DNA of 64,000 bases from Clostridia bacterium. GTDB taxonomy: Bacteria > Bacillota > Clostridia > Oscillospirales > Acutalibacteraceae. The notes under the pieces were generated by a model. That model saw nothing but the letters and a program-made list of their open reading frames with translations, did not search any database and had not been told where the DNA came from. The DNA is taken from positions 124,001-188,000 of the forward strand of contig JAKSQK010000001.1 of assembly GCA_024404145.1 (NCBI GenBank), read 5' to 3'. A program made the translations under genes and the position numbers. Below, piece by piece: positions 31,823 to 41,345 of the stretch (positions within the stretch are counted from its first letter, which is position 1; each line of letters opens with the position of its first letter).

Positions 31823-32822
31823 TACTTTAAGAGATTTATGCTGTCTTGATGCAACCTCGGGCAATGAAACTTCGGTCAGGGAATATATAATTTCAAAGGT
31901 TAAGGACTACTGCAATATAAAAACCGATAATCTCGGAAATCTTATATGTTTCAGGAAAGGCAAAAATCCAACCGAACGAAAAATAATGCTTGATGCTCAT
32001 ATGGACGAAGTAGGGCTGATAATAAAGGCAATAACACCTGATGGTTTTTTGAAATTTGCAACCGTAGGCGGAATAGATACTTCGGTTTTGATGTGCAGAA
32101 GGGTAAAAATCGAAAACGGAATTTACGGTGTTATCGGTTGCAAACCCATTCATCTTTCGGGCGATGAAGAGAGAAAGCACCTGCCGAAAACAGAAAATCT
32201 TTATATTGATATAGGTGCAGAAAACCGAAATCAAGCAGAGGAATTTGTATCGGTAGGCGACAGAGCGGTTATTGTCAGCGAATATACCGAAATCGGAGAT
32301 AAAATAATCTCAAAAGCGCTTGACGACCGTATTGGCTGTGCCGTTCTTATTGATTTGATAAAAAATTACGATGAATACGATTATTATGCGGTTTTCTCGG
32401 TGCAGGAAGAAGTCGGTTGCAGGGGCTCAAAAACCGCAACATTCGCATTAGAACCTGATAGTGCGATAGTAATTGAGGGAACAACCGCCGCAGATATTTC
32501 CTGCGTTCCGTCAGACAAGCAAGTTTGCGCGCTCGGAAACGGCGTTGCCGTATCGTTTATGGACAGAGCAACGGTTTATGACAGGGAATACTATAATTTT
32601 GCTTTGAATTCCGAAATTGCCTGTCAGCCGAAAAGAGCGGTAGCAGGGGGAAACAATGCAGGGGTTATCCATCTTTCAAAAACAGGAGTCAGAACTTTGG
32701 CGCTTTCCGTTCCTTGCAGATATATTCATTCAGCTAGTAGCGTTGCCGATAAAAACGATATTTTAAGCGCCGCTCATATGGCTAGGTTTATGATTAAAAG
32801 CATAGCCGAGAAAAAAGTATAA
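31815..32822 (+). CDS. M42 family metallopeptidase (second of a pair)
   Basis: A 335-residue paralogue of the preceding gene. Its motifs are LDAHMDEVGLIIK (about residue 58), ALDDRIG (about 170), VQEEVGCRGS (about 198), VIEGTTAAD (about 223; Glu where the first copy has Asp) and RYIHSASSVADKND (about 303). The Asp/Glu difference at the metal site suggests a different metal or peptide preference. GGAGGG precedes the ATG. It ends in an overlap with the next gene. Confidence 0.91.
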   Translation: MFDTLRDLCCLDATSGNETSVREYIISKVKDYCNIKTDNLGNLICFRKGKNPTERKIMLDAHMDEVGLIIKAITPDGFLKFATVGGIDTSVLMCRRVKIENGIYGVIGCKPIHLSGDEERKHLPKTENLYIDIGAENRNQAEEFVSVGDRAVIVSEYTEIGDKIISKALDDRIGCAVLIDLIKNYDEYDYYAVFSVQEEVGCRGSKTATFALEPDSAIVIEGTTAADISCVPSDKQVCALGNGVAVSFMDRATVYDREYYNFALNSEIACQPKRAVAGGNNAGVIHLSKTGVRTLALSVPCRYIHSASSVADKNDILSAAHMARFMIKSIAEKKV

Positions 32823-33493
32823 TGATAACATTAACAAAAACTCCGCTAATTCAAAAGAATACCGCCGAAGGCATAAAACATTCCGAAATTTTTGCTTGTT
32901 ACAATGATATAGCATTATTCTGGAATCAGGAAAAAACCGATGTTTCGCTTTGCCTTCTTGACGGAAATATGACGATAATAGGCGAAAATGCCGATTTTGA
33001 AGAACTTAAAAGTTTCGTCGGCGCCGTAAATCCCGACAGCATTTTTTCGAATAAAGCAATTCTTGAAGGTCTTGCGGTTTTTGAGGATAGTCAAAAAGTT
33101 TCCGTGCTTAAACTTGAAAACGAAAGTAAGTTCGAAGCCGTTTCGGACAACCTGTCGAGCAAAGATGTCTATGAAATACTTTCTTCAAGCGGTCTCGAAC
33201 TTCCGCCTTATCAGTATTTTGCGACCGATTTTTGCCTTCGTCTTAATAAGGGGCGCTTAAATTATTTCGGTGTCAGGAATAAAGGCGTAGCGGTTGCGAT
33301 AGGCGATGAAAGCATTTTAATTCATGCTTTGGCAAGTTGCCAAAAAGGAATGGGAACATTTTGCCTTAATGCGCTTTTGGGGAAAATAAATGCAAAAGAT
33401 GTTTTCGTTTGTACAAGCAAAGAAGTCAAGCCGTTTTATTTAAGAAACGGCTTCAAAGAAGAATACACGGCAGGTTATTGGAGGAAAAAATGA
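32822..33493 (+). CDS. GNAT-like protein with divergent N-terminal half
   Basis: A 223-residue protein. The last 80 residues resemble a GNAT acyltransferase: NKGVAVAIGDES, a degraded CoA loop CQKGMGTFCLNALL (about residue 178) and the final FVCTSKEVKPFYLRNGFKEE (about 198-217). The first 120 residues form an alpha/beta region I do not recognise, possibly a degenerate first GNAT repeat. It is wedged by short overlaps between the M42 peptidases and the PLP-lyase gene, so its product is probably expressed with them; substrate unknown. Confidence 0.65.
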   Translation: MITLTKTPLIQKNTAEGIKHSEIFACYNDIALFWNQEKTDVSLCLLDGNMTIIGENADFEELKSFVGAVNPDSIFSNKAILEGLAVFEDSQKVSVLKLENESKFEAVSDNLSSKDVYEILSSSGLELPPYQYFATDFCLRLNKGRLNYFGVRNKGVAVAIGDESILIHALASCQKGMGTFCLNALLGKINAKDVFVCTSKEVKPFYLRNGFKEEYTAGYWRKK

Positions 33494-34755
33494 GTTTTTT
33501 CAGTTTTAACAGAAAACTTACCGAATTGGATAAAAGGGCTATGGAACTTGTAAAAGATGAGTTTTCATATGTCGATGAAATTTCAAATTATAACAGTCAA
33601 AAGGTGCTTAAAGCATTTATTGATAATAGGGTAAGCGAGGCGCATCTCGGTATTTCAACGGGTTACGGCTACGGCGATATAGGGAGAGATACGCTCGATA
33701 AAATCGTTGCCGACTGTTTTGGGGCGGAGGACTGCCTTATAAGGCATGGTTTTGCGAGTGGAACGCATACTTTGACGGTCGCATTATTCGGTATTTTAAG
33801 GCCCGGCGACAGCGTTTTATGCTTAACCGGAAGACCCTATGATACAATTACCGGAGTTTTCGGCATTGATAAAGCAGATGATGGCTCTCTTGCCGATTTC
33901 GGTATTACATATAATCAAATTGAATTAAAAGCCGATAAAACTCCCGATATAGATGAAATTAAGAAAGAATTGTCAAATAAGAAGTACAAAATGGCATATA
34001 TTCAGCGTTCAAGAGGTTACAGTACCAGACCGAGTTTATCGGTAGAAACCATAAAAAACCTTTGCGATGCCGTAAAATCCGTATCGAAAGATACAGTCAT
34101 AATGGTAGATAACTGCTATGGCGAATTTGTAGAAAAAAAAGAACCGACTGAGGTTGGAGCCGACCTTATGGCAGGGTCGCTGATTAAAAATCCCGGCGGG
34201 GGCATTGCTCCTTGCGGAGGATATATAGCAGGAAAGAAAAAGTATGTTGAAATGTGCGCAAACCGAATGACCTGTGCCGGTGTCGGCAGAGAAGTCGGCG
34301 CAACGCTCGGGCATAACAGAGAACTTTATATGGGATTTTTCTCATCTCCCCATATTGTAGGCGAAGCGCTTAAAACCGCAATTTATTCGTCGGCGCTTTT
34401 TGAACTTTTGGGATTTGAAACAAACCCGAAATATAACGAAAAAAGAGCAGATATTATCGAATCTATCATACTTAAAAACGATAAATCGCTTATTGCTTTT
34501 TGCAAAGGTCTTCAATCGGGTTCGCCCATTGATTCCTTTGTTGTTCCCGAACCGTGGGAAATGCCGGGATATACCGATAAGGTTATCATGGCGGCAGGTG
34601 CGTTTACGCTCGGCGCTTCAATAGAACTTTCGGCAGACGGGCCTTTAAGAGAGCCATTTGCCGTATGGCTGCAAGGCGGAATAAATTTTTCGACAGCCAA
34701 AGTCGGAATTCTTTTGGCAGCTGAAACCGTAATAAAAAATGAATCGAAGGGATAA
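33490..34755 (+). CDS. Methionine gamma-lyase family PLP enzyme (YnbB type)
   Basis: A 421-residue fold-type I PLP protein of the family once called aluminium resistance protein, now methionine gamma-lyase-related. Motifs are EAHLGISTGYGYGDIGRD (about residues 41-58), RHGFASGTHTL (about 81), the Cys-Tyr block MVDNCYGEFVE (about 202) and the PLP lysine in GSLIKNPGGGIAPCGGY (about 225-241). The biological substrate is not established. The frame is open 27 codons upstream inside the previous gene; ATG 33490 after GAGG and overlapping its TGA gives the family length. Confidence 0.88.
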   Translation: MSFFSFNRKLTELDKRAMELVKDEFSYVDEISNYNSQKVLKAFIDNRVSEAHLGISTGYGYGDIGRDTLDKIVADCFGAEDCLIRHGFASGTHTLTVALFGILRPGDSVLCLTGRPYDTITGVFGIDKADDGSLADFGITYNQIELKADKTPDIDEIKKELSNKKYKMAYIQRSRGYSTRPSLSVETIKNLCDAVKSVSKDTVIMVDNCYGEFVEKKEPTEVGADLMAGSLIKNPGGGIAPCGGYIAGKKKYVEMCANRMTCAGVGREVGATLGHNRELYMGFFSSPHIVGEALKTAIYSSALFELLGFETNPKYNEKRADIIESIILKNDKSLIAFCKGLQSGSPIDSFVVPEPWEMPGYTDKVIMAAGAFTLGASIELSADGPLREPFAVWLQGGINFSTAKVGILLAAETVIKNESKG

Positions 34756-34757
34756 AA

Positions 34758-35426
34758 ATGGAAAGAATTTTTGATGGCGAAGTTTATGACCTTATCCTTA
34801 AAAACGGAGAGTTGGTATTATCTTATTGTAAGAGTTCTTATGAGAGTACCGTATATGTCGGTTATAAAATGATAGGTGAAGACGGAAAAGAACTTTTAGA
34901 TGTTGCAAAAAGTGTTTATCTGTTTTCAAAATTCGGCAATAATTTTAATGCATCAAGCGAACTTTCGAGCAATTATATTTTGGCAAAAACCGCCGAACTT
35001 TCAAACGGTTTTATTTGTATAATTTCGGATACGGGAAATGCCTATTTAATCGACCAAAACGGAATGCCCGTCTGGACGGGAAATATGGACTACCGAAACG
35101 AGGCGCCTTCTGATATTTGCGCTTATAAAAACAGTATTTGGGCTTGTTATTCAGATTCGGGAGTTCTTATAAGATTTAACATTAAAACCATGAGGGAAGA
35201 ACTGCGAATCGGCGGTAAAAATACCCCATTTAATAAACCGAACAATATTTTTATTGAGGATAATACGGCAACGATAAGCAATGTAGGTTCAAATAAACTT
35301 ATTTCGGTAAACCTCGAAACTTATGTTGTTACCGAGAAAGAAGAGTTTTCGGAGAGCGTTTATTCTTATGCCGCATTTAAGGATAAGAAATATGTACTGC
35401 TCGAATCAGGGCTTTATATATTATAA
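34758..35426 (+). CDS. Hypothetical beta-propeller-like protein
   Basis: A 222-residue soluble protein that I do not recognise. It shows repeated short strands with turn motifs such as DTGNAYLIDQNGMPVWTG (about residues 92-109), YSDSGVLIRFN (about 133) and PNNIFIEDNTATISNVG (about 157-173), as in NHL/WD-type beta propellers, with about four blades. No signal peptide or membrane segment is present. It starts two bases after the PLP-lyase stop, so it is probably translated with it, but there is no clue to function. Confidence 0.5.
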   Translation: MERIFDGEVYDLILKNGELVLSYCKSSYESTVYVGYKMIGEDGKELLDVAKSVYLFSKFGNNFNASSELSSNYILAKTAELSNGFICIISDTGNAYLIDQNGMPVWTGNMDYRNEAPSDICAYKNSIWACYSDSGVLIRFNIKTMREELRIGGKNTPFNKPNNIFIEDNTATISNVGSNKLISVNLETYVVTEKEEFSESVYSYAAFKDKKYVLLESGLYIL

Positions 35427-35462
35427 TTTTCAAAAAAATAAGTAGGTTGTTTTGGATTTAAT

Positions 35463-37808
35463 ATGGATTTTGTAACACTTAGAAAAAGTTTAATTAAAAA
35501 AGATTTTTGCGGTATGAATGACCGCCAGTTTGAAGCGGTTACAACGGTAAACGGGCCGTTGCTTGTTTTGGCGGGTGCAGGAAGCGGAAAGACAACAGTT
35601 CTTGTAAACCGTATCGCAAATTTAGTAAAATACGGTAATGCATATAAAAGTGATTTTGAGCCGTTTTATACAGCAGAAGATGTTGAGGAAGCCGAAAGGT
35701 ATTTAGAGGGCAAAACCGATGAATTAACGAGCGGTGTATGGAGTGTTGATGCGCCGAAACCTTGGGAAATTCTTGCCATTACTTTTACAAATAAAGCGGC
35801 GGGGGAACTGAAAAACCGAATAGCCGCAAAACTCGGCAAATCGGGGCTTGATATTTGGGCGGGAACATTCCATTCCGTTTGCGGAAAAATTTTACGCGCA
35901 AATGCCAATGTTCTCGGTTATTCTTCGCATTTTACAATATATGATACCGACGACCAGAAGCGTCTTATGAAAGACATTATGAAGAAAAACGGAATCGAGG
36001 AAAAAATGTTTCCGATAAGGAGTGTTTTATCCTGCATTTCTTCGGCAAAAGATTCTCTCATTTCGCCCGAAGAATATGAAGTTTCCGTAAATAATGATGT
36101 TCGCCTTAAAACCGTTTCAAAACTTTATAAACTTTATAATGCCGAACTTAAAAAGAACGATGCTATGGATTTTGACGATATGATAAATCTAACGGTTGAA
36201 CTTTTTAAGAAAGATGCCGATTTGCTTTATTATTACGGCAATAAATTCAAATACATAATGGTAGACGAATATCAGGATACAAATCATGCGCAGTATAAAC
36301 TTATCAGTCTTCTTGCGAGTGTTCACGGCAACATTTGTGTTGTCGGCGATGACGACCAAAGCATTTACCGTTTCAGAGGCGCTACCATAGAAAATATTTT
36401 AAGTTTTGAAGATGAATATAAAAATTCAAAGGTTGTAAGACTCGAACAAAACTACCGTTCAACAGGTAATATTTTAGGCGCTGCCAATGCCGTAATAAAA
36501 AATAATATCGGAAGAAAGGGCAAAACCCTTTGGACCGATATCGGCGACGGTGAACTGCTAAGCGTTCATACATGTTTTGACGAACGAGATGAGGCAAAGT
36601 ATGTTGCCGAAAACATTTTGGAAAATGTAAGAAACGGCGGAAAATTCGCCGATAATGCTGTTTTATACAGAATGAATGCCCAGTCGGCAGTAATAGAAAA
36701 TGCCTTTGTAAGAAGTGGAATTTCTTATGCGGTTTTCGGCGGAAACCGATTTTATGACCGAAAAGAAATACGAGATGTTTTGGCATATCTTAACCTTATA
36801 AATAATCCGAAAGATAATGTTCGCCTTAAAAGGATAATCAATGAGCCGAAAAGGGGCATAGGCGATACAACCGTCGGTAATGCCTCGGCAATTTCCGATG
36901 CGCTTAATATAAATCTTTTTGAGATTTTTCAGAATGCGGAAAACTATCCGAATATAAGTAAATCATCAAAAAAACTAAAAGATTTTTGCGATATGATAAC
37001 CGATTTGAAGGAAAAATCGGGAGAAATGTCTATAAGCGATTTATTTGAAGAAATGCTTGATAAAACGGGATATCTTGATATGCTTCTTTGCGACAGTAAT
37101 GACCCGAAATCTAACGAAAGAGCCGAAAATGTTAAAGAATTTGCCTCAACAATTAAAATTTTCGAGCAGGAAACAGACGAGCCGACTCTTTCTTCTTTTC
37201 TTGAAGAAATAGCGCTTGTCAGCGACATTGATTCTATGGACGAAAATGCCGATAAGGCGGTTATGATGACCATTCATTCCGCAAAGGGACTTGAATTTAA
37301 TAATGTTTATCTTGTCGGAATGGAAGAGGGCATTTTTCCGGGAAATCAAACGATTTACGGCGGCGAAAGCGAACTTGAAGAAGAAAGGCGCCTTGCCTAT
37401 GTTGCCATAACGAGAGCAAAAAAGCGTCTTTATTTATCAAATGCTTCAACCCGTATGATTTACGGCTCAACAACAAGAAATATGCCATCGAGATTTTTGG
37501 GCGAAATTCCGAGTGAATTTTGCAAAGAAACCGCAAGAGTAAACAGTTTTTATTCAAAGACTGATTATTCGGGAAATATAACATATAAAGATAAAAGCAA
37601 AAGCGGTTTTGGAGAGCCGTCTTATACTGCTGTTAGTGTAGACAAAACAAAGTATGCTGCGGGTCAGTCGGTTGAGCATAAAACATTCGGCAGAGGAATG
37701 ATAATAAAGGTAACGCCGATGTCTAATGATACATTGCTCGAAATTGCTTTTGAAGATGTAGGAACTAAAAAGATTATGGCAAATTTTGCAAAACTTAAAA
37801 TGCTTTAA
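35463..37808 (+). CDS. UvrD/PcrA-type ATP-dependent DNA helicase
   Basis: A 781-residue superfamily 1 helicase for nucleotide-excision repair and clearing of replication obstacles. The motifs are Q (MNDRQFEAV, about residue 18), I (LAGAGSGKTT, about 35), Ia (ITFTNKAAGELKNRI), II (VDEYQDTNHAQ, about 266), III (VGDDDQSIYRFRGA), IV (LEQNYRST), V (MTIHSAKGLEF, about 600) and VI (YVAITRAKKRLYLS, about 645). There is an insertion of about 45 residues between motifs I and Ia, and a C-terminal tudor-like end (GQSVEHKTFGRG) as in PcrA. The ribosome-binding site is poor; a 36-base gap precedes it. Confidence 0.94.
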   Translation: MDFVTLRKSLIKKDFCGMNDRQFEAVTTVNGPLLVLAGAGSGKTTVLVNRIANLVKYGNAYKSDFEPFYTAEDVEEAERYLEGKTDELTSGVWSVDAPKPWEILAITFTNKAAGELKNRIAAKLGKSGLDIWAGTFHSVCGKILRANANVLGYSSHFTIYDTDDQKRLMKDIMKKNGIEEKMFPIRSVLSCISSAKDSLISPEEYEVSVNNDVRLKTVSKLYKLYNAELKKNDAMDFDDMINLTVELFKKDADLLYYYGNKFKYIMVDEYQDTNHAQYKLISLLASVHGNICVVGDDDQSIYRFRGATIENILSFEDEYKNSKVVRLEQNYRSTGNILGAANAVIKNNIGRKGKTLWTDIGDGELLSVHTCFDERDEAKYVAENILENVRNGGKFADNAVLYRMNAQSAVIENAFVRSGISYAVFGGNRFYDRKEIRDVLAYLNLINNPKDNVRLKRIINEPKRGIGDTTVGNASAISDALNINLFEIFQNAENYPNISKSSKKLKDFCDMITDLKEKSGEMSISDLFEEMLDKTGYLDMLLCDSNDPKSNERAENVKEFASTIKIFEQETDEPTLSSFLEEIALVSDIDSMDENADKAVMMTIHSAKGLEFNNVYLVGMEEGIFPGNQTIYGGESELEEERRLAYVAITRAKKRLYLSNASTRMIYGSTTRNMPSRFLGEIPSEFCKETARVNSFYSKTDYSGNITYKDKSKSGFGEPSYTAVSVDKTKYAAGQSVEHKTFGRGMIIKVTPMSNDTLLEIAFEDVGTKKIMANFAKLKML

Positions 37809-37826
37809 TCGGAAGGGAAGAAAATT

Positions 37827-38621
37827 ATGTTGCCAAGCGCAAAAAAAATCAAAGTAACGGCGAAAGATATTCTTTGCGACAATTTTTTCGAAAATCTTAT
37901 CGTTTGCTCACCGTTCGTATTTTCACTTGCCGTTTTAATAACGGTTTGCGGAATTCTTAACGGTGTAACATTTAGAATTATAGGATATTTAATTGAGGCG
38001 GTTCTTGCGATTTTTCTTATTTTACCGCTTTTGATGGGAACAGTAAGATATTTTTTAAGAAAGGTTGACGGCGCCAAAGATATAATAACCTCGGTTTTTT
38101 ATTATTTTTCGGATTATAAAAAATACTATAAGGTTATGAATTTTTTGAGTATTTTTATCGGAAAACTCTTTTTTTCGGCATTCCTGTTTTCAATTCCTTC
38201 AATGGTTTTGAATATTTTTGCAACATCAAAATTTTATGAGATGTTGGGAATGGCCATTCCTTTATGGACACCGCTCTTATCTACCGTTTCTTTGATTATA
38301 CTTATTTTTACCTCTTTGGCTTTTTTCCTTTACAACCTGAAATATTATTTATCGGTTTACCTTTTTGTTTTAGATGACGAAATAAGTATTTATAAGACAT
38401 TTAACCTCTCGGCAATAATTTCAAGAAGAACAAAAATTGATTTTCTTTTTCTCGCTTTCAGTATGATAATTTATGTATTGCTTTCATTTTTGTTTTTGCC
38501 GCTTTTATTCACATTGCCGATAATTATAACCGTTTATATCATTCATTCAAAATGTGCTGTAACAGAGTATAACAATACTATTGATTTGTTAAATTCCAAA
38601 TTCCAAAACAGCGGATTTTAA
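37827..38621 (+). CDS. Polytopic membrane protein of unknown function
   Basis: A 264-residue protein with about six hydrophobic segments (roughly residues 28-48, 52-75, 110-135, 148-172, 178-195 and 212-242) and a charged loop GAKDIITSVFYYFSDYKKYYK. The overall form (helix pair, amphipathic Tyr/Phe-rich loop, further helices) recalls DUF975-like membrane proteins of clostridia, but I cannot confirm it. It lies tightly between the helicase and rlmD genes in the same transcript; GGAAGGG lies before the ATG. Confidence 0.6.
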   Translation: MLPSAKKIKVTAKDILCDNFFENLIVCSPFVFSLAVLITVCGILNGVTFRIIGYLIEAVLAIFLILPLLMGTVRYFLRKVDGAKDIITSVFYYFSDYKKYYKVMNFLSIFIGKLFFSAFLFSIPSMVLNIFATSKFYEMLGMAIPLWTPLLSTVSLIILIFTSLAFFLYNLKYYLSVYLFVLDDEISIYKTFNLSAIISRRTKIDFLFLAFSMIIYVLLSFLFLPLLFTLPIIITVYIIHSKCAVTEYNNTIDLLNSKFQNSGF

Positions 38622-38631
38622 GGGAAAAACT

Positions 38632-39978
38632 ATGGTGAAAAATGAAAAAATACTGCTTGAAATAACCGATGTAACGCAAGAAGGATTCGGCGTCGGAAGA
38701 TACGATAATACGGTTGTTTTTGTGCCGTTTACTGCCGTTGGTGATATAGTTTCGGCGCTTATTATTAAGGTCAATAAAAACTACTGTGTCGGAAAACTGC
38801 TTGAAATTAAAACAAAATCGGAAAACAGAATTATTCCCGACTGTGAAAATTTCACTAAATGCGGCGGCTGTTGTTATCGTCATATAAATTATGAAACGGA
38901 GTTAAAACTTAAAGCAAAAAGGGTAGAGGACTGCATAAAGCGAATTGCTAAAATAGATTTAGAAGCAAAACCTGCCGTAAGCAACGGTAAAATTGAGAGA
39001 TACCGAAATAAAGCGCAGTTTCCGATAGGTCAAAACGGCGCTTTGGGTTTTTATGCAAATAGGTCGCATAGAATTATCGAAACAGAAGACTGCCTTCTCC
39101 AACCCGAACTTTTCGGGGAAGCCGTTAATGTACTTAAAAGCTGGATAGCAACCGAAAACATTTCGGTTTATAACAGCGAAACGGGCAGGGGACTGTTACG
39201 GCATTTTTATTTAAGAGCAAGTAAAAACTGCGAAAATATTATGGCGGTTTTGGTAATAAACGGCGATGATATTCCAAAAAAAGATGTACTTATTACCGCC
39301 CTTAATAATCGGCTTGGAAACCGTCTTAAATCGGTTGCGCTTAATATAAATAAAAAGAATAACAATGTTATTTTGGGCTATGAGAATAAAACGGTTTACG
39401 GAAGCGATTATATTGAAGACGAAATCTGTAATGTAAAAGTTCGGCTTTCGCCTAATTCTTTTTATCAGGTCAATAGGGAAATGGCGGAACTTTTGTATAA
39501 TAAGGCAAAAGAATATGCAAATCCAAACGGTAAAATCATTCTCGATTTGTATTGCGGAACGGGAACGATAGGTCTTACTATGGCAAAAGAGGCGGCAAGT
39601 GTTATCGGTGTTGAAATCGTTGAAGAAGCGATTAAAGATGCAAAACTAAATGCAGAAAATAACGGTATAACAAATGTCCGTTTTATTTGTGCTGATGCAT
39701 TAAAAGCGGTAGAAGAACTCAAAAAGGACAGCATAAAACCCGATGTTGTTATACTTGACCCTCCGAGAAAGGGCTCGGAAGATAAGGTTATAGAAACGGT
39801 TGCAAAATCGTTTTGTCCCGAAAGGGTTGTATATGTCTCGTGCGACCCTTCAACCCTCGCAAGAGATATAAAACTTTTCGGGGAATACGGCTATAAACTA
39901 ATCGAATATACCCCCTATGACCTCTTTCCAAAAACTTCGCATATAGAATCCGTTGCACTCCTTTTGCGGACGGATTAA
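38632..39978 (+). CDS. 23S rRNA uracil-C5 methyltransferase, RlmD/TrmA family
   Basis: A 448-residue SAM-dependent RNA methyltransferase. It has an N-terminal TRAM domain (about residues 5-60), a Cys cluster CENFTKCGGCC (about 75-85) for an iron-sulfur centre, SAM motif ILDLYCGTGTIGL (about 302), VILDPPRKGSEDK (about 370) and the nucleophile Cys in VVYVSCDPSTLARD (about 401). Clostridia often have several paralogues that modify U1939 or U747 or the like, so the exact base is not certain. ATG 38632 follows AAGGG; the neighbour upstream is 10 bases away. Confidence 0.92.
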   Translation: MVKNEKILLEITDVTQEGFGVGRYDNTVVFVPFTAVGDIVSALIIKVNKNYCVGKLLEIKTKSENRIIPDCENFTKCGGCCYRHINYETELKLKAKRVEDCIKRIAKIDLEAKPAVSNGKIERYRNKAQFPIGQNGALGFYANRSHRIIETEDCLLQPELFGEAVNVLKSWIATENISVYNSETGRGLLRHFYLRASKNCENIMAVLVINGDDIPKKDVLITALNNRLGNRLKSVALNINKKNNNVILGYENKTVYGSDYIEDEICNVKVRLSPNSFYQVNREMAELLYNKAKEYANPNGKIILDLYCGTGTIGLTMAKEAASVIGVEIVEEAIKDAKLNAENNGITNVRFICADALKAVEELKKDSIKPDVVILDPPRKGSEDKVIETVAKSFCPERVVYVSCDPSTLARDIKLFGEYGYKLIEYTPYDLFPKTSHIESVALLLRTD

Positions 39979-40040
39979 GCATATAAATTCTATTTCGGCA
40001 AAAGATAGTTTTGCCGAATAATGCAGAAAAGGGAAAAATA

Positions 40041-41219
40041 ATGAGAAGGTTTGAAAAAACAGCGGTTGATTTTTTGATAAAACAAAAAAATACCCTCTAT
40101 TTTATTGCAATAACCGTTTTGAGTTTAGTTGCAAGATTATTTTTGTTTCAATATGAATCGGGCGATATGCAGGTTTTTCTTATTCCTTGGTATCGGCAGT
40201 TTCTTCAAAACGGCGGACTTAAAGCATTAGGTTCAAACATAGGGGACTATAATCTTTTATATCAAACGATAATAGCATTTATTTCCGTTTTTAAGGTCAG
40301 CGAACATACATTTATGATAATAATAAAATCCGTTTCAATGGTTTTTGATTATGTTCTTGCTGTTAGCGCTTCGTTTATCATAAAAAAAATAACAAACAAA
40401 GGTACCGTTATTTTTAATCTTGCTTATACCGCTTTTCTGCTTTTGCCGACCCATATTCTCAATTCATCTTTTTGGGGACAAAGCGACGCTGTTTATGTAT
40501 CCTTTTTATTACTGACGGTATGGTATTTATACGAAAATAAAAATATAACCGCATTTGTTTTTTACGGCTTGGCTTTCGCCTTTAAGTTTCAAAGTATATT
40601 TGTTCTGCCCTTTATTTTAACCTACTATTTTTATAAAAAATCATTTTCTCTTTTTAACTTTTTTATAAGCGCAGGGGTAGTTTGGATAAGCGGTATAGTC
40701 GCTTTTATATTCGGTCAGGATTTATTGGCCCCCGCAAAAATTTATTTTGCGCAAACATCTTCATATAAAAGAATGTGGCTCAATTACCCGAGTTTTTGGG
40801 TTTTAATAGGGGATAATTATGATAAACTTTGCGTTGTTGCCGTTGCCGTAACGCTTTCGGTTTTAGGTTTCGGATTTTATTTGGTTATTTCAAAATATAA
40901 AAAAATCGAAACTTCGGCGCAATATCTTTCCCTTTGCGCTTGGTTCGTTTGGACTTCGCTTTTGCTTTTACCCTCAATGCATGAACGGTACGGTTTCTTG
41001 CTCGATGTTTTACTCCTTATTTTGTCGTTTATCAGTATTCATTATGTAAAATATTTCCTCGTTTCAAACATTATAGGTATGTTAACTTACGGTTATTTCC
41101 TATTCGGTACAAACTATGTAATAAATGTACCGACTGTTCTGATTTTCGTTTCGGCTTATCTGCTTTTTACTTATAACATTTTTTCGGAATCTACCCTTAA
41201 ATTCGAAAAAAAGGTGTAA
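40041..41219 (+). CDS. GT-C type membrane glycosyltransferase
   Basis: A 392-residue membrane protein with about ten TM helices. The early loop QYESGDMQVFLIPWY (about residue 40; an acidic GD pair), the LNSSFWGQSDAVYVSFLLLT block (about 140-160) and PSMHERYGF (about 315) are typical of GT-C/PMT-like transferases (DUF2029 or mannosyltransferase type) that use polyprenyl-phosphate sugars. The acceptor is unknown; envelope glycan is a reasonable guess. The open frame extends 10 codons upstream; ATG 40041 after AGGG is preferred. It lies at the end of the lepA-to-rlmD run after a 62-base gap. Confidence 0.75.
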   Translation: MRRFEKTAVDFLIKQKNTLYFIAITVLSLVARLFLFQYESGDMQVFLIPWYRQFLQNGGLKALGSNIGDYNLLYQTIIAFISVFKVSEHTFMIIIKSVSMVFDYVLAVSASFIIKKITNKGTVIFNLAYTAFLLLPTHILNSSFWGQSDAVYVSFLLLTVWYLYENKNITAFVFYGLAFAFKFQSIFVLPFILTYYFYKKSFSLFNFFISAGVVWISGIVAFIFGQDLLAPAKIYFAQTSSYKRMWLNYPSFWVLIGDNYDKLCVVAVAVTLSVLGFGFYLVISKYKKIETSAQYLSLCAWFVWTSLLLLPSMHERYGFLLDVLLLILSFISIHYVKYFLVSNIIGMLTYGYFLFGTNYVINVPTVLIFVSAYLLFTYNIFSESTLKFEKKV

Positions 41220-41308
41220 AAAAGAAACCCTCTTATTTGTTCGAGCGCCAAATAATCAAAAAAATTCAATAAAATGTTGCAACGGCAACCGAATTATTCT
41301 TTTTCTTT

Positions 41309-41317
41309 TGCTATTAT
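41309..41317 (+). promoter_or_regulatory. Possible extended -10 promoter of the ABC transporter operon
   Basis: TGCTATTAT (41309-41317) has the TG of an extended -10 element and a near-consensus hexamer, about 30 bases before the binding-protein start; no good -35 is visible. Confidence 0.3.
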
Positions 41318-41345
41318 TCATTTGTAAAGAAAGGGAACGATTTAT

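Noticed and set aside
41220-41345. Riboswitch ahead of the ABC transporter
   Set aside because: The 126-base gap shows no known aptamer core and no terminator hairpin.
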